Of a DNA stretch of 34,460 nt, positions 24,123 through 31,386 are shown one piece after another. The position numbers were made by a program, and so were the translations under genes. The notes under the pieces are model-generated. The model was not told where the DNA came from. It was given only the letters and a program-made list of their open reading frames with translations, and made no database searches. Where the stretch lies: IMG/VR virus record IMGVR_UViG_3300027985_000063, positions 1-34,460 of that record; one strand, 5' to 3'. Source of the DNA: a virus. Position 1 is the first letter of the stretch; the number at the start of each line of letters is the position of its first letter.

Positions 24123-25810
24123 GCTTCACATTCCCTGCTGGCATGAACACCAGCCATAGTTGTAATATAGTACAAGCTAATGATTTGTTCATCTTCAAAC
24201 GCCAGCTTATGAATATGACCAATCCACTCTTCATCCTCATTTGCAGAGAAGAACAGATTCAGAGATTGACTTTGGTCAACATACTTCTGACGTTGAGAAG
24301 CTAGACGAATTATAGCCTCTTGGTTGATTTCAAAAGCAGTTTTGAAGATTATCTTTTCTTCTTCTGTCAACCAATCTACACCTTGTACACTACCGAAAGC
24401 ATCAATTACTTCTTGAAGATGCTTCTTAGTGTGTACACCTTTGTCTTTCATCAATTGAAGAAGAACTGGATTAACTCGTGTTACTTCTCCTCCTGCTGTT
24501 AACTGAGTGTACACCATTGCTGGGTCAGGGTTGATACCTTCGCTGACTCCTCCCATGATAAGAGCTGTGGACTTAGTGGGAGCGATAGCTGTACAGTGAC
24601 TATTTCGATATCCTTCTTCCGCCCATTCTGTCTGTCCGAAGATGGACTGCAGATGCATAGAGGCATCATAGGCTTGTCGTTGAATAGAACTGAATACTTC
24701 AGTATTCCATTGGTGAGCGGCAAAGGACTCAAATGCAATTCCATTCTGTTGTAGATAAGTGTGGAAACCACATGCACCAAGACCAAGAGCACGAGACTTC
24801 TTAGTAAATTCTACAGCTTTGTGCAGTGCAGGAATTTTCTCAGCCTTCTCAATAAACTCAGAAGCCACACAATCAAGGAAGATTGTAGCCCAGAATACAG
24901 CATCAGTATCTTTCCATTCATCCCATTTAGCTAGATTCATAGAAGAAAGAATGCATGTAAATGTGTAGTCTTCACTAGAATGCAGACTGATTTCAGCGCA
25001 AAGGTTAGAAGCTTTTACATCCAGTCCAAGGTCTTTGTACGACTGAGGACGAAGGCGGTTAGCTGTGTCTACTTTGAAGTAATATCCACGTCCTGTAACC
25101 ATCTTAATCTTCAGTGTCTTTTGGTAACGTCGGATTGCTTCAGGTTCTTGTGCTTTTAGTCTAGAGATAAACTCCTCTGTTACAACCCATCCTACATTAG
25201 CATCATCAGGCTCAGAAAGAAGATAATCGGCAAGCTCATCAAAGTCACCATGCTCAATTGGTAAATATCCAGCCCATGCTCCACGCCTTGCTGTTCCTTG
25301 AGCAACATCCCGCATATCTTGCATGAATCCTTTAAATACTGGGAGAACTCCACTAGCTGTACCTCCAACTGAAATAGGAGTTCCGCGAGGGCGGATATCA
25401 CCAAGATAACCAGAAGTGCCGAAACCATACTTAGTAAGATTAGCAGTTTCCCTACGAGCACTGTAAAATCCATCAATAGAATCTTCAATATAACCTCCTG
25501 AACATGCTACCGGAAGCCCACGATTAGTCCCCATATTAGCAAGGATGGGAGTAGAAGGAGACAACCAACCATACCATAGAAGATTAAAGAACTTACTTTC
25601 TGATTCATCGTAGAGCGGCGTGTTTCGTAAATGATTTGCCGCTGTTTGAGCGATTCGTTTGTACTGTCCAAGCGCCGAATCTTCTGTGCCATACAAATAT
25701 TTTCCTTTGAAAAGTTGCCAGCCTGCCGTAGTAAACCAAGTAGGAACTTTACCATTCTCTTGTAGAGCTTTCCGCTCATCACTTAGTTTTTTATAGAGTG
25801 TGTCTGTCAT
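24113..25810 (-). CDS. nrdA: Ribonucleotide reductase class I, large subunit
   Basis: Reduces ribonucleotides to deoxyribonucleotides together with NrdB. The 565-aa product has the active-site triplet N269-L-C271-A-E273, the redox pair C103 and C286, the radical-transfer tyrosines Y547-Y548, and a C-terminal CEAC (561-564) that relays reducing power. It lacks the N-terminal ATP-cone of larger enzymes, so overall activity is probably not shut off by dATP, as is common in phage versions. It overlaps the MazG-like gene by 4 nt and thyX by 10 nt. Confidence 0.95.
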   Translation of the reverse strand: MTDTLYKKLSDERKALQENGKVPTWFTTAGWQLFKGKYLYGTEDSALGQYKRIAQTAANHLRNTPLYDESESKFFNLLWYGWLSPSTPILANMGTNRGLPVACSGGYIEDSIDGFYSARRETANLTKYGFGTSGYLGDIRPRGTPISVGGTASGVLPVFKGFMQDMRDVAQGTARRGAWAGYLPIEHGDFDELADYLLSEPDDANVGWVVTEEFISRLKAQEPEAIRRYQKTLKIKMVTGRGYYFKVDTANRLRPQSYKDLGLDVKASNLCAEISLHSSEDYTFTCILSSMNLAKWDEWKDTDAVFWATIFLDCVASEFIEKAEKIPALHKAVEFTKKSRALGLGACGFHTYLQQNGIAFESFAAHQWNTEVFSSIQRQAYDASMHLQSIFGQTEWAEEGYRNSHCTAIAPTKSTALIMGGVSEGINPDPAMVYTQLTAGGEVTRVNPVLLQLMKDKGVHTKKHLQEVIDAFGSVQGVDWLTEEEKIIFKTAFEINQEAIIRLASQRQKYVDQSQSLNLFFSANEDEEWIGHIHKLAFEDEQIISLYYITTMAGVHASRECEACM

Positions 25811-26103
25811 TTTTCTTTTACAAAAATTCCATTAATCATCTTGCCTTTACGGTCTTTGATTTCTTCCCATGCTGAGTCAATACAATACTCAACATTAACT
25901 CCATATTGAGATGAAAGAATAGTGAGAACCACAATCATGTCTCCAATTGCATCTTTAATCTCTGGAAGGTTATCTTTTCCAATAGCATTACCTAATTCTC
26001 CAAACTCTTCTGCTAGTTTCAAGAATTGTTTTTCTGCGCTAGTACCAGTAATTAAATTACGGTCCATAGCCCATTGGCGAATATCATTAAATCGTGATTG
26101 CAT
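25807..26103 (-). CDS. MazG-like nucleotide pyrophosphohydrolase
   Basis: A 98-aa single-domain product with the all-alpha NTP-PPase pattern: EEFGE (32-36) and EIKDAIGD (48-55) supply the EExxE and ExxD metal ligands. It would hydrolyse NTPs or dNTPs to monophosphates. Its place between nrdA and nrdB suggests removal of non-canonical nucleotides or provision of dUMP for thymidylate synthesis. Phage MazG has also been linked to lowering ppGpp, which cannot be judged here. It overlaps nrdB by 17 nt. Confidence 0.85.
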   Translation of the reverse strand: MQSRFNDIRQWAMDRNLITGTSAEKQFLKLAEEFGELGNAIGKDNLPEIKDAIGDMIVVLTILSSQYGVNVEYCIDSAWEEIKDRKGKMINGIFVKEK

Positions 26104-27073
26104 TTATGTCCTTATATGTGAAACTTGATTCATCCCATTGACGATGATAACTATTACCTACTCCTGAGAATTGGTCATTGAACATGAATCCATTGATTCC
26201 ATCATAAAACCATTTAGCAATAGGGTTATATGTTATCTCGAATATTGTAGGTAAACCCAGTTGGATTAAACAGATATTAATACGAGATTGTACAAAGTTC
26301 TTCATTTGATGAGCAGTGATTCCCTCAATGTCATCTTTTTCAAATACCATGTCAATGATTCTTTCTTCATGAGCATAGATATTTTTAGCAATTTCTACAA
26401 TATATTTATACAGATTTTCCAATTCTTCCTCATTTGGTTGGATTTCTAACAAATATTGTTTGAACATTGCTGCACCAGCTTGACTGTGCAGATTCTCATC
26501 TCGTACAGAAAAGTTAATTCCTCTTACTACATTAGTTAATTTGTTCTTTCCTGCTGATTGGAAATGTTTTAGGAAAGCAAAGCTACTGTAAAGTACAGCA
26601 CCTTCAATGAAAGAGAATCCAGCTAGACTCAAAAGGTCGTCAGGATGATTAATGATTTTGTCAATACTTTCCATGCGAGCAGACAGTACATCATCTTTTA
26701 CATATGAAAGATAGAATTCATCATTATCCAAATGAAGTAATTCGTTCAATTTAGAATAGAAAGGTTTATGAATTGCCAATTCCACCATGCTGAAAGTAGC
26801 AGCCATGCGTTGGAATTCTGGACGTTTAAACCTTTGCATAAAGTGATTACCCCAATACTCACTTCCAGCTCGAAGTTCATATAGAGAGAACAACTTCAAA
26901 GTAGTTATGACTCCGTGCTTTTCTCCTTCAGTCATATTGACGAGAATGTCTTGGATATCTTTCTCTACTTTGATTTCATCTGCTGTCCAGAATACTTTTA
27001 GTTGCTCATCCGCAAAGTTCACAGCCCACGGATAAATCGTTTCTAATGTCTCAACTGTGTCCGTCAGTCTCAT
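26087..27073 (-). CDS. nrdB: Ribonucleotide reductase class I, small subunit
   Basis: The 328-aa product is a ferritin-like R2 radical subunit. Candidate metal ligands are E66, E98, H102, E157, E193 and H196, and Y106 occupies the radical-tyrosine position relative to H102. The second half-site RDENLH (191-196) has the usual ExxH spacing, but the first site reads E-L-A-I-H, one residue longer. The C-terminus (FTYKDINAI) has the acidic/aromatic tail that docks on NrdA. It overlaps the upstream 80-aa gene by 23 nt. Confidence 0.92.
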   Translation of the reverse strand: MRLTDTVETLETIYPWAVNFADEQLKVFWTADEIKVEKDIQDILVNMTEGEKHGVITTLKLFSLYELRAGSEYWGNHFMQRFKRPEFQRMAATFSMVELAIHKPFYSKLNELLHLDNDEFYLSYVKDDVLSARMESIDKIINHPDDLLSLAGFSFIEGAVLYSSFAFLKHFQSAGKNKLTNVVRGINFSVRDENLHSQAGAAMFKQYLLEIQPNEEELENLYKYIVEIAKNIYAHEERIIDMVFEKDDIEGITAHQMKNFVQSRINICLIQLGLPTIFEITYNPIAKWFYDGINGFMFNDQFSGVGNSYHRQWDESSFTYKDINAITI

Positions 27074-27293
27074 TCTTGCGTTCTCTTTCTACAATCATAG
27101 CATCTGCAATCTTATAAGCCTTTGCTGCAATTACTTCAGCAGGAACGTTCTTAGTCCAAAAATCATTTGCCAAAATACTTAGTGCTGAAGTAGCGAAAAA
27201 ATCTCTAACTCCCGGCACACCATTATTTTCAATCTCTGAAATTCGTTGATTCAGATTATTGATAATCTCTTTCAAATGTTCCTCTGCTGTCAT
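27051..27293 (-). CDS. Hypothetical protein upstream of nrdB (80 aa)
   Basis: Helical product: a coiled-coil-like N-terminus (MTAEEHLKEIINNLNQRISEIE), then a Gly/Pro break, then an Ala-rich helical domain ending in charged residues. It overlaps nrdB by 23 nt and the zinc-ribbon gene by 4 nt. The pattern resembles small proteins that accompany nucleotide-metabolism genes in phages; no function is assigned. Confidence 0.65.
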   Translation of the reverse strand: MTAEEHLKEIINNLNQRISEIENNGVPGVRDFFATSALSILANDFWTKNVPAEVIAAKAYKIADAMIVERERKNETDGHS

Positions 27294-27499
27294 GATGGAA
27301 GGATAATTTCTTGAGGTGGAGTGATAATCCTTGATTCTTCTTTTGGTTCTTCTGGTCGTTCATAAAGAACAGCAACACCACAACAGAATGCTACTTGCAT
27401 ATCTCCTTGAGCAAGTACATCTACATTGTCTCCTTGGACACCAAAGATTGTACTTACATTGTATGGTGTAAGTTCTGAATTACATTTCGGACATTTCAT
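27290..27499 (-). CDS. Small zinc-ribbon protein (69 aa)
   Basis: Begins MKCPKCNSELTPYN, with a CxxC knuckle (C3, C6) and a second pair near CCG (about 39-40), forming one likely zinc ribbon. A Pro/Glu-rich tail follows. The start at 27499 is chosen because the product then begins directly with the knuckle; a longer frame opens at a TTG at 27541 without a good ribosome site. It overlaps the 58-aa gene by 20 nt. Confidence 0.65.
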   Translation of the reverse strand: MKCPKCNSELTPYNVSTIFGVQGDNVDVLAQGDMQVAFCCGVAVLYERPEEPKEESRIITPPQEIILPS

Positions 27500-27656
27500 C
27501 TTCTTCAAATTCCTCATTAAATATAGGGTATTTTTCTTCAATCAAATCAGCAAACCGTTCTACTAACATCTCAGAGTCAATGTTCAAACATTCCAGAATG
27601 GTTACCTCATCAAATTGTTTTAGCTTCTCCATAATTTCATTCAGTAACAGTGCCAT
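27480..27656 (-). CDS. Small acidic protein (58 aa)
   Basis: A short frame between the DUF3310 gene and the zinc-ribbon gene, overlapping each by 20 nt in a different frame. The product is helical and acidic, with LNIDSEMLVERFADLIEEKY in the centre and FEEDEMSEM at the end. Several phages carry small proteins with a similar S-E-x-L-V-x-R-F pattern, as far as I recall. It explains an otherwise empty 120-nt gap. Function unknown. Confidence 0.65.
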   Translation of the reverse strand: MALLLNEIMEKLKQFDEVTILECLNIDSEMLVERFADLIEEKYPIFNEEFEEDEMSEM

Positions 27657-27885
27657 TGTATTTACTTTCTAGTTCAATGATTAGTTCTAATGTATGGATA
27701 GCTTTTTGCAAATCCTTAATTCCTGCTTTATTTCTCCATCTTGTGATGTACTTAATTGCATTACTTTCCAAGAAAGGAAGGTTATTAGCAAAAGCATATT
27801 CTGCAGGTTGTATTTTTAAATGTTTATAGTGATTGCCGTCAACTTGGACGGCAAGAGCACTTGTTTTACTGGTCCCTTCAGACAC
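27637..27885 (-). CDS. DUF3310 protein (82 aa), GTG start
   Basis: The pattern VDGNHYKHLKIQPAEYAFAN...AIKYITRWRNKAGIKDLQKAIHTLELII is typical of DUF3310, a small helical family common in phage replication regions and sometimes fused to nucleotide-modifying domains. No enzymatic residues can be assigned. It starts at GTG (27885), overlapping the exonuclease stop by 8 nt. Confidence 0.78.
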   Translation of the reverse strand: MSEGTSKTSALAVQVDGNHYKHLKIQPAEYAFANNLPFLESNAIKYITRWRNKAGIKDLQKAIHTLELIIELESKYNGTVTE

Positions 27886-28621
27886 TAATATATCTTTCTT
27901 TCATTGACAATCCTTCATTTCTAACAGACCTGAACCAAGAACCGCAATCTTTACACTGATAACGTTGATACTTACCAGCTTTAGTAATTGCTGTTCCTCT
28001 TCGTTGATGTCTAGTAGAACCACAATGAGGACAACCACAAACAATATCATCGTGAACAGATACATTAGGATGATTAGTAATCCAAGGAAGTAACCTGTCA
28101 TAGACACGTTCAAGAAGAATAACATCATTGATATTATATTCTTCCATAATTACCCATGCCTCTTGGTCCTTATTCATACAATCAATCCAAAGTTGGTGTC
28201 CTTTGTGATGTGTCTTCTGTCCTAGACCAAGTACTTTAGCAATATAGTCTAGTTTGTTACTTGGAAATTTGAATTGTCGTCTTGTTGTTCTTAACAAATC
28301 AATTTGTTTCACAGGAGAAGGAGGATTTAATCCAAACATTAGAAACTCTTTGTTTAGTGTAGGCATATCAAACTTACTTCCATTGTAATGCACTACAGCA
28401 TCTGCTTCGTCAATGAGTTTATGAATAGATTTAATCATCTTCTTAGGCTTGCTACGATAAATAGAATCGAAAAATACTTCGTCTTCTCCATACCATTTAG
28501 CTGCCCAGCACATTACATAGCCACTGTCAATAATTTGATTAGTTCCTACATTTTGACCCCACAAACCCCATACATGTACAAGGTTTGGAGCAGTCTCAAT
28601 GTCTAATAACAATATCTTCAT
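27878..28621 (-). CDS. DnaQ-like 3'-5' exonuclease with C-terminal zinc ribbon
   Basis: An RNase H-fold exonuclease (247 aa). The DxE motif LLLDIET is at 4-10, a second acidic site is in VVHYNGSKFDMPTLN (about 76-90), and the third is YNINDVILLERVY (about 163-175). Residues about 195-235 form a zinc ribbon (CGCPHCG...CKDCG). It resembles stand-alone YprB-type or PolB-exonuclease proteins that process DNA ends or proofread. It overlaps the 62-aa gene by 26 nt and lies in the replication operon. Confidence 0.82.
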   Translation of the reverse strand: MKILLLDIETAPNLVHVWGLWGQNVGTNQIIDSGYVMCWAAKWYGEDEVFFDSIYRSKPKKMIKSIHKLIDEADAVVHYNGSKFDMPTLNKEFLMFGLNPPSPVKQIDLLRTTRRQFKFPSNKLDYIAKVLGLGQKTHHKGHQLWIDCMNKDQEAWVIMEEYNINDVILLERVYDRLLPWITNHPNVSVHDDIVCGCPHCGSTRHQRRGTAITKAGKYQRYQCKDCGSWFRSVRNEGLSMKERYISV

Positions 28622-28784
28622 CTAATTCAATTTCCTGTTCTTCTTGAGTAGTGTTGATAGCAATGATACCAGCTTTTAGCAAATCATCTACAGCATAATC
28701 TACTAACCAAGCAACTTCCTGATGACTAGCTTCAACATCAAAGGTTACACCATCTTCTGTGGGTTTGACATTCTTAAATTTCAT
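28596..28784 (-). CDS. Hypothetical small protein (62 aa)
   Basis: GGAG lies 8 nt before the ATG, so the start is firm. The product has an N-terminal strand (MKFKNVKPTEDGVTFDVEAS), a helix (HQEVAWLVDYAVDDLLKAG) and a very acidic C-terminus. It has no Cys and no membrane segment. No family recognised. Its end overlaps the exonuclease start by 26 nt. Confidence 0.65.
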   Translation of the reverse strand: MKFKNVKPTEDGVTFDVEASHQEVAWLVDYAVDDLLKAGIIAINTTQEEQEIELDEDIVIRH

Positions 28785-28789
28785 TGTTC

Positions 28790-29155
28790 TTATTCTCCTT
28801 TAGATGAAACTTTTAGCTCATGTAATTCTCTGAGTAATTGTATGAAGTGGTCAGCATCTACAATGGCTAAAGGTTTCTTGTGATTTGCTTTAATGATAAG
28901 CAAAGGTTCTGCTGTTCCGTGAGAAGAGGCTTGAGAATAATCCTTATATACTGAATACGTAGCTTTTGATTTGCATTCAATTTGATAGGGAAACTTTTGC
29001 CTAGCTGCAGGAGAAAGTTGAATATCTTCCCCTCCTGCTCCCATAGAAGTAGAGCGAACATCATCAAGTTCTAGGTCAGGATTATAGTGTAAGATTTTAT
29101 CTCTAACCCACTGTTGATGAATTCTCCCTTTATTTTTTGCACTACTAGGTTTCAA
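28790..29155 (-). CDS. PDDEXK resolvase-like nuclease, TTG start
   Basis: The 121-aa product matches phage resolvase-like PDDEXK nucleases. GAGGEDIQLSPAARQKFPYQIECKS (39-63) supplies the acidic D of GED and the IECK E-x-K of the active site, with a later Gln-containing helix and IIKANHKKPLAIVD strands. It could resolve branched DNA or trim ends in replication and packaging. The TTG at 29155 has GGAG about 11 nt upstream; no ATG exists before the conserved part. Confidence 0.75.
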   Translation of the reverse strand: MKPSSAKNKGRIHQQWVRDKILHYNPDLELDDVRSTSMGAGGEDIQLSPAARQKFPYQIECKSKATYSVYKDYSQASSHGTAEPLLIIKANHKKPLAIVDADHFIQLLRELHELKVSSKGE

Positions 29156-29408
29156 CTCTGGTTGGCTCCCATGTTAGGTTTAAGTCGAGAGGTGAACTTC
29201 CTCCAGTGGATTTGTATTCTCCAGAGGGTTTGTACCATTCACACACCTTCCATCCGTGGATGTCTCCAGAGTACCATACTCCAAAGAATCTTCGTTCTGT
29301 CTCTGCGAACACGATTGCACGTTCACCTCTTCTGGTAAAAGTGTCAATCCTAATCGGTGAGAGGAGAAGGTTCCCTGCGGGAAAGGCTTTTGAAGTATCC
29401 ATAAGCAT
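29145..29408 (-). CDS. Hypothetical aromatic-rich protein overlapping the exonuclease end (87 aa)
   Basis: This frame lies almost entirely under the last 229 nt of the 5'-3' exonuclease gene, in the -1 frame, and overlaps the nuclease start by 11 nt. The product reads like a small beta protein (FFGVWYSGDIHGWKVCEWYK, then GGSSPLDLNLTWEP). That is more protein-like than the Ser/Thr/Asn-rich tail the exonuclease frame encodes here. No Shine-Dalgarno with good spacing is seen. I favour it as a true gene, with the exonuclease tail as the less constrained partner. Confidence 0.55.
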   Translation of the reverse strand: MLMDTSKAFPAGNLLLSPIRIDTFTRRGERAIVFAETERRFFGVWYSGDIHGWKVCEWYKPSGEYKSTGGSSPLDLNLTWEPTRVET

Positions 29409-30031
29409 TCTCCATTCATAAGCATTTCTGCATCGTTTCCATAAGCTTCACGAACTACTCGGAACCACTCTTCTTCAGTAAAATCTTCTGCAGTATTGAG
29501 AATACGTTCAGCTTTCTTTTCACCAATACCATCAATTCCTTTGATGTTATCAGCTTTGTCTCCCATTAGTAATTGTTTATAGAAGAAATACAAACCTTCA
29601 TATTCATTTACTTCTTTAAATTCCCTTTTAACAAAATTGTAGTGTTTCCCCGGGATTTGGAGGAGGTCTTTGTCGATAGAGACAATAATACAATTGGGAG
29701 TATTGCGAGAATCAATCCCGATAGCATCGTCTGCCTCTATAGTTGTTGATATAGAAGCTCCGTGTACAGCAACTAGATACTCACGCAACTTCTCATAATG
29801 CACCGGCCTTGGTGCTTTTCGATTTCCTTTATATTCTGGATAGACCTGTTTCCTGAAAGCAGTGGTGTCATTTGATGCAGTAAGATAGATTTGGAATTCC
29901 GTTGCTTGAACTGCTTCAAGGATGTCTTTAAGTAACTCATCCATTCTCCATGCTGCAATGTTGAAATCCACATCTTCCGTTGTGAATCCTATCCGATATA
30001 CTAGTATATCTCCGTCGATGAGGGCTAGCAT
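29180..30031 (-). CDS. 5'-3' exonuclease (flap endonuclease/FEN-like)
   Basis: A 283-aa product with the FEN/T5-exonuclease layout. It has N-terminal LIDGDILVYR (D6 and D8 region), a central EADDAIGID acidic pair, VSIDKDLLQIPG, then GDKADNIKGIDGIGEKKAERIL, the helix-hairpin-helix with metal-binding Asp. It removes RNA primers or flaps. The conserved part ends near residue 215 (ECLWILQK). The last 68 residues are low-complexity and overlap another open frame, so the functional C-terminus may be shorter. Start overlaps the previous stop (TAATG). Confidence 0.88.
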   Translation of the reverse strand: MLALIDGDILVYRIGFTTEDVDFNIAAWRMDELLKDILEAVQATEFQIYLTASNDTTAFRKQVYPEYKGNRKAPRPVHYEKLREYLVAVHGASISTTIEADDAIGIDSRNTPNCIIVSIDKDLLQIPGKHYNFVKREFKEVNEYEGLYFFYKQLLMGDKADNIKGIDGIGEKKAERILNTAEDFTEEEWFRVVREAYGNDAEMLMNGECLWILQKPFPQGTFSSHRLGLTLLPEEVNVQSCSQRQNEDSLEYGTLETSTDGRCVNGTNPLENTNPLEEVHLST

Positions 30032-30291
30032 TATTTGTCCTCATACTTACTACCAGCTCCACAACAACCAAGAGTCCAAGTAGGACATTCACATTGTTTA
30101 GTATCAGTTCTTGGATGACCTCGTTCATGAACAGAACTACCACTTAACCCATCTAGTGAATGGTCAGCATATAAAGAGTCTTCATTTACCTTTACTTTAT
30201 TACCAAAGATACGGTCATATCCTTCAGAGTAAGCTTTACTCGTACCAACTTTAGTTTGGAGTTTATCTCCTGTGATATCGTTACGAGACAT
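30031..30291 (-). CDS. Hypothetical protein MSRNDITGDKL-type (86 aa)
   Basis: The start at 30291 (MSRNDITGDKLQTK) is preferred over an upstream non-ATG frame opening at 30312. The product has a polar N-terminal half with AYSEGYDRIFG and a Cys-rich end (CECPTWTLGCCGAG), which could bind a metal. Proteins with this N-terminus are widespread in phage replication regions, as I recall, without assigned function. It overlaps the exonuclease start (TAATG). Confidence 0.7.
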   Translation of the reverse strand: MSRNDITGDKLQTKVGTSKAYSEGYDRIFGNKVKVNEDSLYADHSLDGLSGSSVHERGHPRTDTKQCECPTWTLGCCGAGSKYEDK

Positions 30292-30292
30292 A

Positions 30293-30415
30293 TTACAATC
30301 CCAGTTTAGCAAATTGTTTTCGAAGCCAGTAAAGACTTAGAAAGAGTCCCATTAAGATGGGAAGTACAATATAATCTAGGAATAGTTCACCCATTCCTCG
30401 TGATTTCTGTTCCAT
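30293..30415 (-). CDS. 40-aa membrane microprotein
   Basis: AAGGA lies 6 nt before the ATG. The product has one hydrophobic segment (about 12-31, FLDYIVLPILMGLFLSLYWL) followed by a basic tail, so it is a single-pass inner-membrane protein. It ends 1 nt before the next gene start and begins just downstream of the tRNA cluster. Function unknown; its being in an early operon argues against lysis. Confidence 0.65.
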   Translation of the reverse strand: MEQKSRGMGELFLDYIVLPILMGLFLSLYWLRKQFAKLGL

Positions 30416-30431
30416 GAATTCCTTTCGTATT

Positions 30432-30508
30432 TGGTCTCCCTTAGTTGAGTCGAACAACTAACCTACTCCTTAGAAGGGAGTTGCTCTATCCAATTGAGCT
30501 AAAGGGAG
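30432..30508 (-). tRNA. tRNA-Arg (TCT)
   Basis: Full cloverleaf: acceptor CTCCCTT/AAGGGAG, D-arm GCTC...GAGC, anticodon loop CTTCTAA (anticodon TCT, reading AGA), T-arm AGTTG-TTCGACT-CAACT, discriminator A and encoded CCA. AGA is a common Arg codon in this window. Only 1 nt separates it from tRNA-Gly. Confidence 0.93.
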
Positions 30509-30509
30509 A

Positions 30510-30584
30510 TGGAGCGGGATAGGAGAATCGAACTCCTTCTAATTGCTTGGAAGGCAACTGCTCTACCAAATAAGCTAATCCCGC
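30510..30584 (-). tRNA. tRNA-Gly (TCC)
   Basis: Acceptor GCGGGAT/ATCCCGC, D-arm with GG in the loop, anticodon stem GTTGC/GCAAT with loop CTTCCAA (anticodon TCC, reading GGA), T-loop TTCGATT, discriminator T and encoded CCA. GGA is frequent in the late genes. Confidence 0.93.
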
Positions 30585-30588
30585 AATG

Positions 30589-30664
30589 TGGCTGGATAGA
30601 TAGGACTTGAACCTATGACCAACGGATTAACAGTCCGCTGCTCTACCTACTGAGCTACTATCCA
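30589..30664 (-). tRNA. tRNA-Asn (GTT)
   Basis: Acceptor TGGATAG/CTATCCA, D-arm GCTC...GAGC, anticodon stem GCGGA/TCCGT with loop CTGTTAA (anticodon GTT), T-arm ATAGG-TTCAAGT-CCTAT, discriminator G and encoded CCA. It lies 4 nt upstream of tRNA-Gly. Confidence 0.93.
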
Positions 30665-30669
30665 ATTGA

Positions 30670-30757
30670 AATAGGAAGTACGGATTCGAACCGTATTGCC
30701 AATGAAGGAATCGAACCTTCGACCGTATCCAGCCCCACTTCCAGCGGCCTTCCTATT
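30670..30757 (-). tRNA. tRNA-like element, non-standard cloverleaf
   Basis: An 88-nt segment closed by a 9-bp stem (AATAGGAAG with CTTCCTATT). A standard T-arm (TACGG-TTCGAAT-CCGTA, 30679-30695) sits next to the 3' side. A second hairpin upstream (GAAGG-TTCGATT-CCTTC, 30704-30720) also looks like a T-arm; if it is the anticodon arm, the anticodon is CGA (Ser). Length suits a long-variable-arm tRNA, but I cannot fold a normal D-arm, and no CCA is encoded, unlike its three neighbours. It may be a degenerate tRNA-Ser or a fusion of two tRNAs. Confidence 0.5.
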
Positions 30758-30771
30758 AACTGTTAAGTAGA

Positions 30772-30789
30772 CCTAGTACTAAGACTAGG
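30772..30789. other. Hairpin between ssb and tRNA cluster
   Basis: CCTAGT-ACTAAG-ACTAGG is a perfect 6-bp stem with a 6-nt loop and no T-run on either side. It may separate the ssb message from the tRNA transcript as a processing signal. Confidence 0.35.
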
Positions 30790-30800
30790 CCCACACATGC

Positions 30801-30823
30801 TATCCCAATATCAATATGGGATA
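30801..30823. other. Hairpin spanning the ssb stop codon
   Basis: TATCCCA (30801-30807) and TGGGATA (30817-30823) form a perfect 7-bp stem; the ssb stop codon (30813-30811) is in the loop. No T-run follows on the minus strand, so it is more likely an mRNA-stabilising element than a terminator. Confidence 0.4.
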
Positions 30824-31386
30824 TCGTCAGGGAAGTCATCATCTGCTACCTCTGGAGCAGAGTTTTTAGCTGCTGCTGGAGGAGTAGTGTCAAGTACATA
30901 CGATTCAAATGTACGAGCAGTTTGAATCACACTTTCAGCAGAAGCTTTCTTATCACTTGTTGCAGCAGCCAAAGCAACTGCATTAGCTAGTGAAGATTGT
31001 CGAACAATCATTACTTGTTTTTCTGCTCGTTCTTCTTTTGTTTCCCAGTTGCTTCCTGTCGATTTAGTAGCACCCCCTCCTGTAGAGGCTGTCGATGGAG
31101 TGGTATTTTGTGGAGCTGCTCCTGAAGTGTCGATTGCTTGCCATTGCCAGAAAGATTGTCCTTGGTTGTTTGGAGCAGACTTTTCTTGTGTGATTGTTAC
31201 AGATTGCCCTGCACTCAAATTTTGCAGAGACTTAAATACTGTAGGATTCACGAAATCCATAATCTTCTTACCTTCTACTTTACCATCTTTCTTGAAAACT
31301 ACTTCAATAAATTGATAAGATTTACCACCTTTGGTGGGGACTGTTTGTGGTGTTCCTACGGAGATAATATCTACTTGGATTTGCAT
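30811..31386 (-). CDS. ssb: Single-stranded DNA-binding protein
   Basis: The 191-aa product has an N-terminal beta-barrel-like part (about 1-80) with segments such as SYQFIEVVFKKDG and VTITQE. A Ser/Thr/Gly/Ala-rich linker follows (about 85-112), then a helical part, then an acidic tail ending DDDFPDDIPY. That tail matches the SSB C-terminal tip used to recruit replication proteins. It has its own strong promoter (31445-31473) and is the first gene after the polymerase C-terminal half. The ATG is preceded by AAAGG at a long spacing. Confidence 0.8.
   Translation of the reverse strand: MQIQVDIISVGTPQTVPTKGGKSYQFIEVVFKKDGKVEGKKIMDFVNPTVFKSLQNLSAGQSVTITQEKSAPNNQGQSFWQWQAIDTSGAAPQNTTPSTASTGGGATKSTGSNWETKEERAEKQVMIVRQSSLANAVALAAATSDKKASAESVIQTARTFESYVLDTTPPAAAKNSAPEVADDDFPDDIPY

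Noticed and set aside
23867-24304. 145-aa plus-strand frame opposite thyX and nrdA
   Set aside because: Composition is that of a shadow frame (Leu/Phe/His/Pro runs), and it opposes two recognisable genes.
29340-29408. Frameshift fusing the exonuclease to the 87-aa frame
   Set aside because: No classical slippery heptamer in the correct phase; the exonuclease is complete without it.
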